A DNA stretch of 64,000 bases from Caenorhabditis elegans (lineage: Eukaryota > Nematoda > Chromadorea > Rhabditida > Rhabditidae): the NCBI RefSeq assembly GCF_000002985.6, contig NC_003280.10:11280501-11344500 (forward strand), in the 5' to 3' direction. Shown one piece after another: positions 62,701-64,000 of the stretch. The notes beneath the pieces are model-generated. The model did not search any database and had not been told where the DNA came from. It saw only the letters and a program-made list of their open reading frames with translations. Numbering within the stretch: the stretch's first letter is position 1; each line of letters begins with the position of its first letter. Both the position numbers and the translations under genes were made by a program.

Positions 62701-63030
62701 CTCTTTGAAGGCGCACACCTTTTCTGCATTTAACACAAATTTGTCGTGATGAGACCGGGTATCGTATTTTTGCGATAATAATCGCTAAATTTCGCAGTTT
62801 TCAAAATGCAAAAAAAGAAAAGAATTCGCAAATTTTTTTAATTTGAATTTTCACTTCCGAGAGTTACGTGGGCAACGTTATTCCTTCCAAAACCATTAAA
62901 AAAAAAGTATTTCGGAATTTCCAAACTCACCATCTGCTCGATTTGTCAAATTCTTCGTGTACCTGCATTGAACCATCTGCTCAGAAGTCTGAATGAGAAG
63001 AAGTGCTCCAAAGAGCACAAGAAACGACAT
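59791..63030 (-). CDS. lgc-20: Cys-loop ligand-gated ion channel subunit
   Basis: Ten exons on the minus strand (63030-62931, 61969-61857, 61806-61726, 61679-61567, 61452-61333, 61284-60954, 60904-60769, 60251-60124, 60082-59948, 59898-59791) join in phase to 454 residues. A signal peptide is followed by a nicotinic-type extracellular domain with a VFGDIYLNWKDERMKW segment. A true Cys-loop (two cysteines 14 apart, residues 170 and 184) follows, with another cysteine at 185. Four hydrophobic helices come next (VRVALLFPVTLATYVML; the region after SPLFGDLRTQ; IFYELIFTISFMSILVTLVV; and a C-terminal MFSVFLFMTFLEFF). The vicinal cysteine pair of acetylcholine-binding alpha subunits is absent, and the M1-M2 linker lacks the usual GEK or PAR signature. 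It is therefore a divergent subunit whose ligand cannot be guessed. I recall it as B0491.4, lgc-20. The first intron is 961 bases and holds repeats. Confidence 0.82.
60365..60585. repeat. Palindromic repeat, family A copy in lgc-20 intron 7
   Basis: The best preserved family A copy in the window: 'ctactttgatggcttatatc' and 'gatataagccgtcaaagtag' are mirror images, with 'taagttttatcaaaaaatat' and 'attttttgataaaattaaag' inside them. It lies within the 517-base intron at 60252-60768. Confidence 0.85.
62320..62760. repeat. Family C repeats in lgc-20 intron 1
   Basis: Three motif groups occur: 'gtctcgaaacgaacgattttc...tgtgcacctttaaagaat', 'acccggtcttgacacggcaaatt...gtgcgcgcctttaaagagtactgtaac', and the inverse 'cagtactctttgaaggcgcacacc...gagaccgggt'. 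The latter two form a palindrome of about 290 bases. Confidence 0.75.
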
Positions 63031-63367
63031 TTTTGACCAGCAAGAGGGAATAAGTTATGCGAGTTTGTATGTATGTGTGCTGCTACGCGTATCCCTTCTT
63101 AAGAACCGCCCGCTTCTTGTTGTTACCAGGACAACGGAGCGGGGTGGGGAGCCAGCGTGTGAAACAATCGATTCGTTGTGTTGTTGTTCCCCCGGTGTCT
63201 CGACTCACAGACACTATTTTCATGCTATGACCGCTGATTTTATTCGGAAAAGAGCAGAAAAGAAGAAAAAAAAAATTAAAGTTTGAGTGCTATATGCTTC
63301 TTTCTCGAAAACTAAAAATCTTATACATGATTGTAGAATCGAAGCTAGAAAAAATTCAAAAATCCAA
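63031..63367. other. Spacer upstream of lgc-20
   Basis: A short promoter-like stretch with a GC-richer part (63105-63200). No gene is seen. Confidence 0.5.
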
Positions 63368-63564
63368 TCAGTATCGTGTGGTCGGAACATCGGCATTTCC
63401 AAGTTGCATCTTCTGCCAAAGAAGTGGTCCTCCCCAGATTCCGGCAGATTGTGGATGAGCAGTCATTCCTTGGAGTCCAGTCTCCGAGTGTCGTTGATAC
63501 TGCCAGAATGCTCCGAGGATGGCGGTGAAGATGGCGGCAGTGGTTCCAAGGGCAACGTTGCTCT
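63368..63564 (-). CDS. Partial gene: last exon of a small membrane protein
   Basis: On the minus strand an acceptor (tttttccag) at 63565 opens 65 codons to a stop at 63368, with two extra bases at the start that complete a codon from an upstream exon. The product has one short hydrophobic helix (VALGTTAAIFTAILGAFW) followed by a Trp/Gly-rich tail (GIWGGPLLWQKMQLG). The biased codon use suggests a well-expressed gene, perhaps mitochondrial, but I do not recognise the family. The upstream exon is not visible within the remaining 436 bases and probably lies outside the window. Confidence 0.65.
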
Positions 63565-64000
63565 CTGGAAAAATAGTGGTTTTGAAACGAAAAATTAAAT
63601 TTTTCAGGAATTAACCAGGACAATCAGATTTTGATTTTGTGTCTAGATTTTTTATTTGTTAAAAAATAAAAATGTACAAGTTTTGCCAGATTTACAGAGA
63701 ATTTTGTTAAATTTTAAAAATAAATATTCATATTTTAAGCCGAATTTTTATTATTTTCAGACTAATTTTTATTAAAATATTTCGAACAAAATATTTTTTC
63801 GGACAGAATCAGAACTAATTGATTATGAGATACAATGATAATGTGGCTGCTACCATGAAAGATAATTTTTTGAATTGATTTTTTTCTATTTTGGAAAATT
63901 ACGAAAATATATTAGTTTCTGTTTTAAATTTTTTCCATGTGATTTTCTTCGAATTTAACAGAAAATCTGATGAAAACACATAAGAAATCATTTAAATAGA
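63565..64000. other. AT-rich intron or spacer at window end
   Basis: Very AT-rich with no open frame of note. It is most likely the intron upstream of the partial gene at 63368-63564. Confidence 0.5.

Overview
The window is animal nuclear DNA and I recognise it as Caenorhabditis elegans, the centre of chromosome II (recalled as clones C47G2, T24F1 and B0491). The signs are an AT-rich background, short introns with GTAAGT or GTGAGT donors and TTTTCAG acceptors, start codons lying directly on splice acceptors (typical of trans-splicing), a cuticle collagen, and many short nematode palindromic repeats. Exon borders given here were read by hand from splice signals and reading phase. Every multi-exon model that I treat as intact joins in frame from start to stop.

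Layout. 1-3170: forkhead gene unc-130 (+). 3171-8305: repeat-rich spacer. 8306-9659: mitochondrial TIM22 (-). 10479-12976: a nine-exon LMBR1-domain (LMBRD2-type) membrane protein (-). 13.4-16.6 kb: a zone of broken gene pieces, namely 3' exons of a carboxylesterase, a frameshifted unknown gene, an inverted deleted copy of part of samp-1, a foldback element and an orphan acidic exon. 17155-32771: five genes on the + strand: saps-1 (PP6 regulatory subunit), raga-1 (RagA GTPase), samp-1 (inner nuclear membrane protein), rsf-1 (RASSF protein) and a small single-pass protein. 32994-39177: an EGF-like type I membrane protein with two PPxY motifs and a 5.3 kb first intron (-). 42682-48379: tag-180, a calcium-channel alpha2/delta subunit of 18 exons (-). 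48.4-56.2 kb: no protein gene seen; it holds a 1.6 kb palindrome and two head-to-head tRNA-Ala(UGC) genes. 56228-57249: cuticle collagen sqt-1 (-). 58050-59082: an RMD-family protein, probably rmd-3 (-). 59791-63030: a Cys-loop ligand-gated channel subunit, probably lgc-20 (-). 63368-63564: the last exon of a further gene that runs out of view (-).

The genes do not form one pathway. saps-1, raga-1 and samp-1 are close and co-oriented, and raga-1 to samp-1 (436 bp) is the pair most open to an operon or trans-splicing test. No virus, phage, CRISPR array or obvious horizontally acquired system is visible. The least explained parts are the pseudogene mosaic at 13.4-16.6 kb, the 1.6 kb palindrome, the tRNA inverted duplication with its GC-rich core, and the PPxY-tailed EGF protein.
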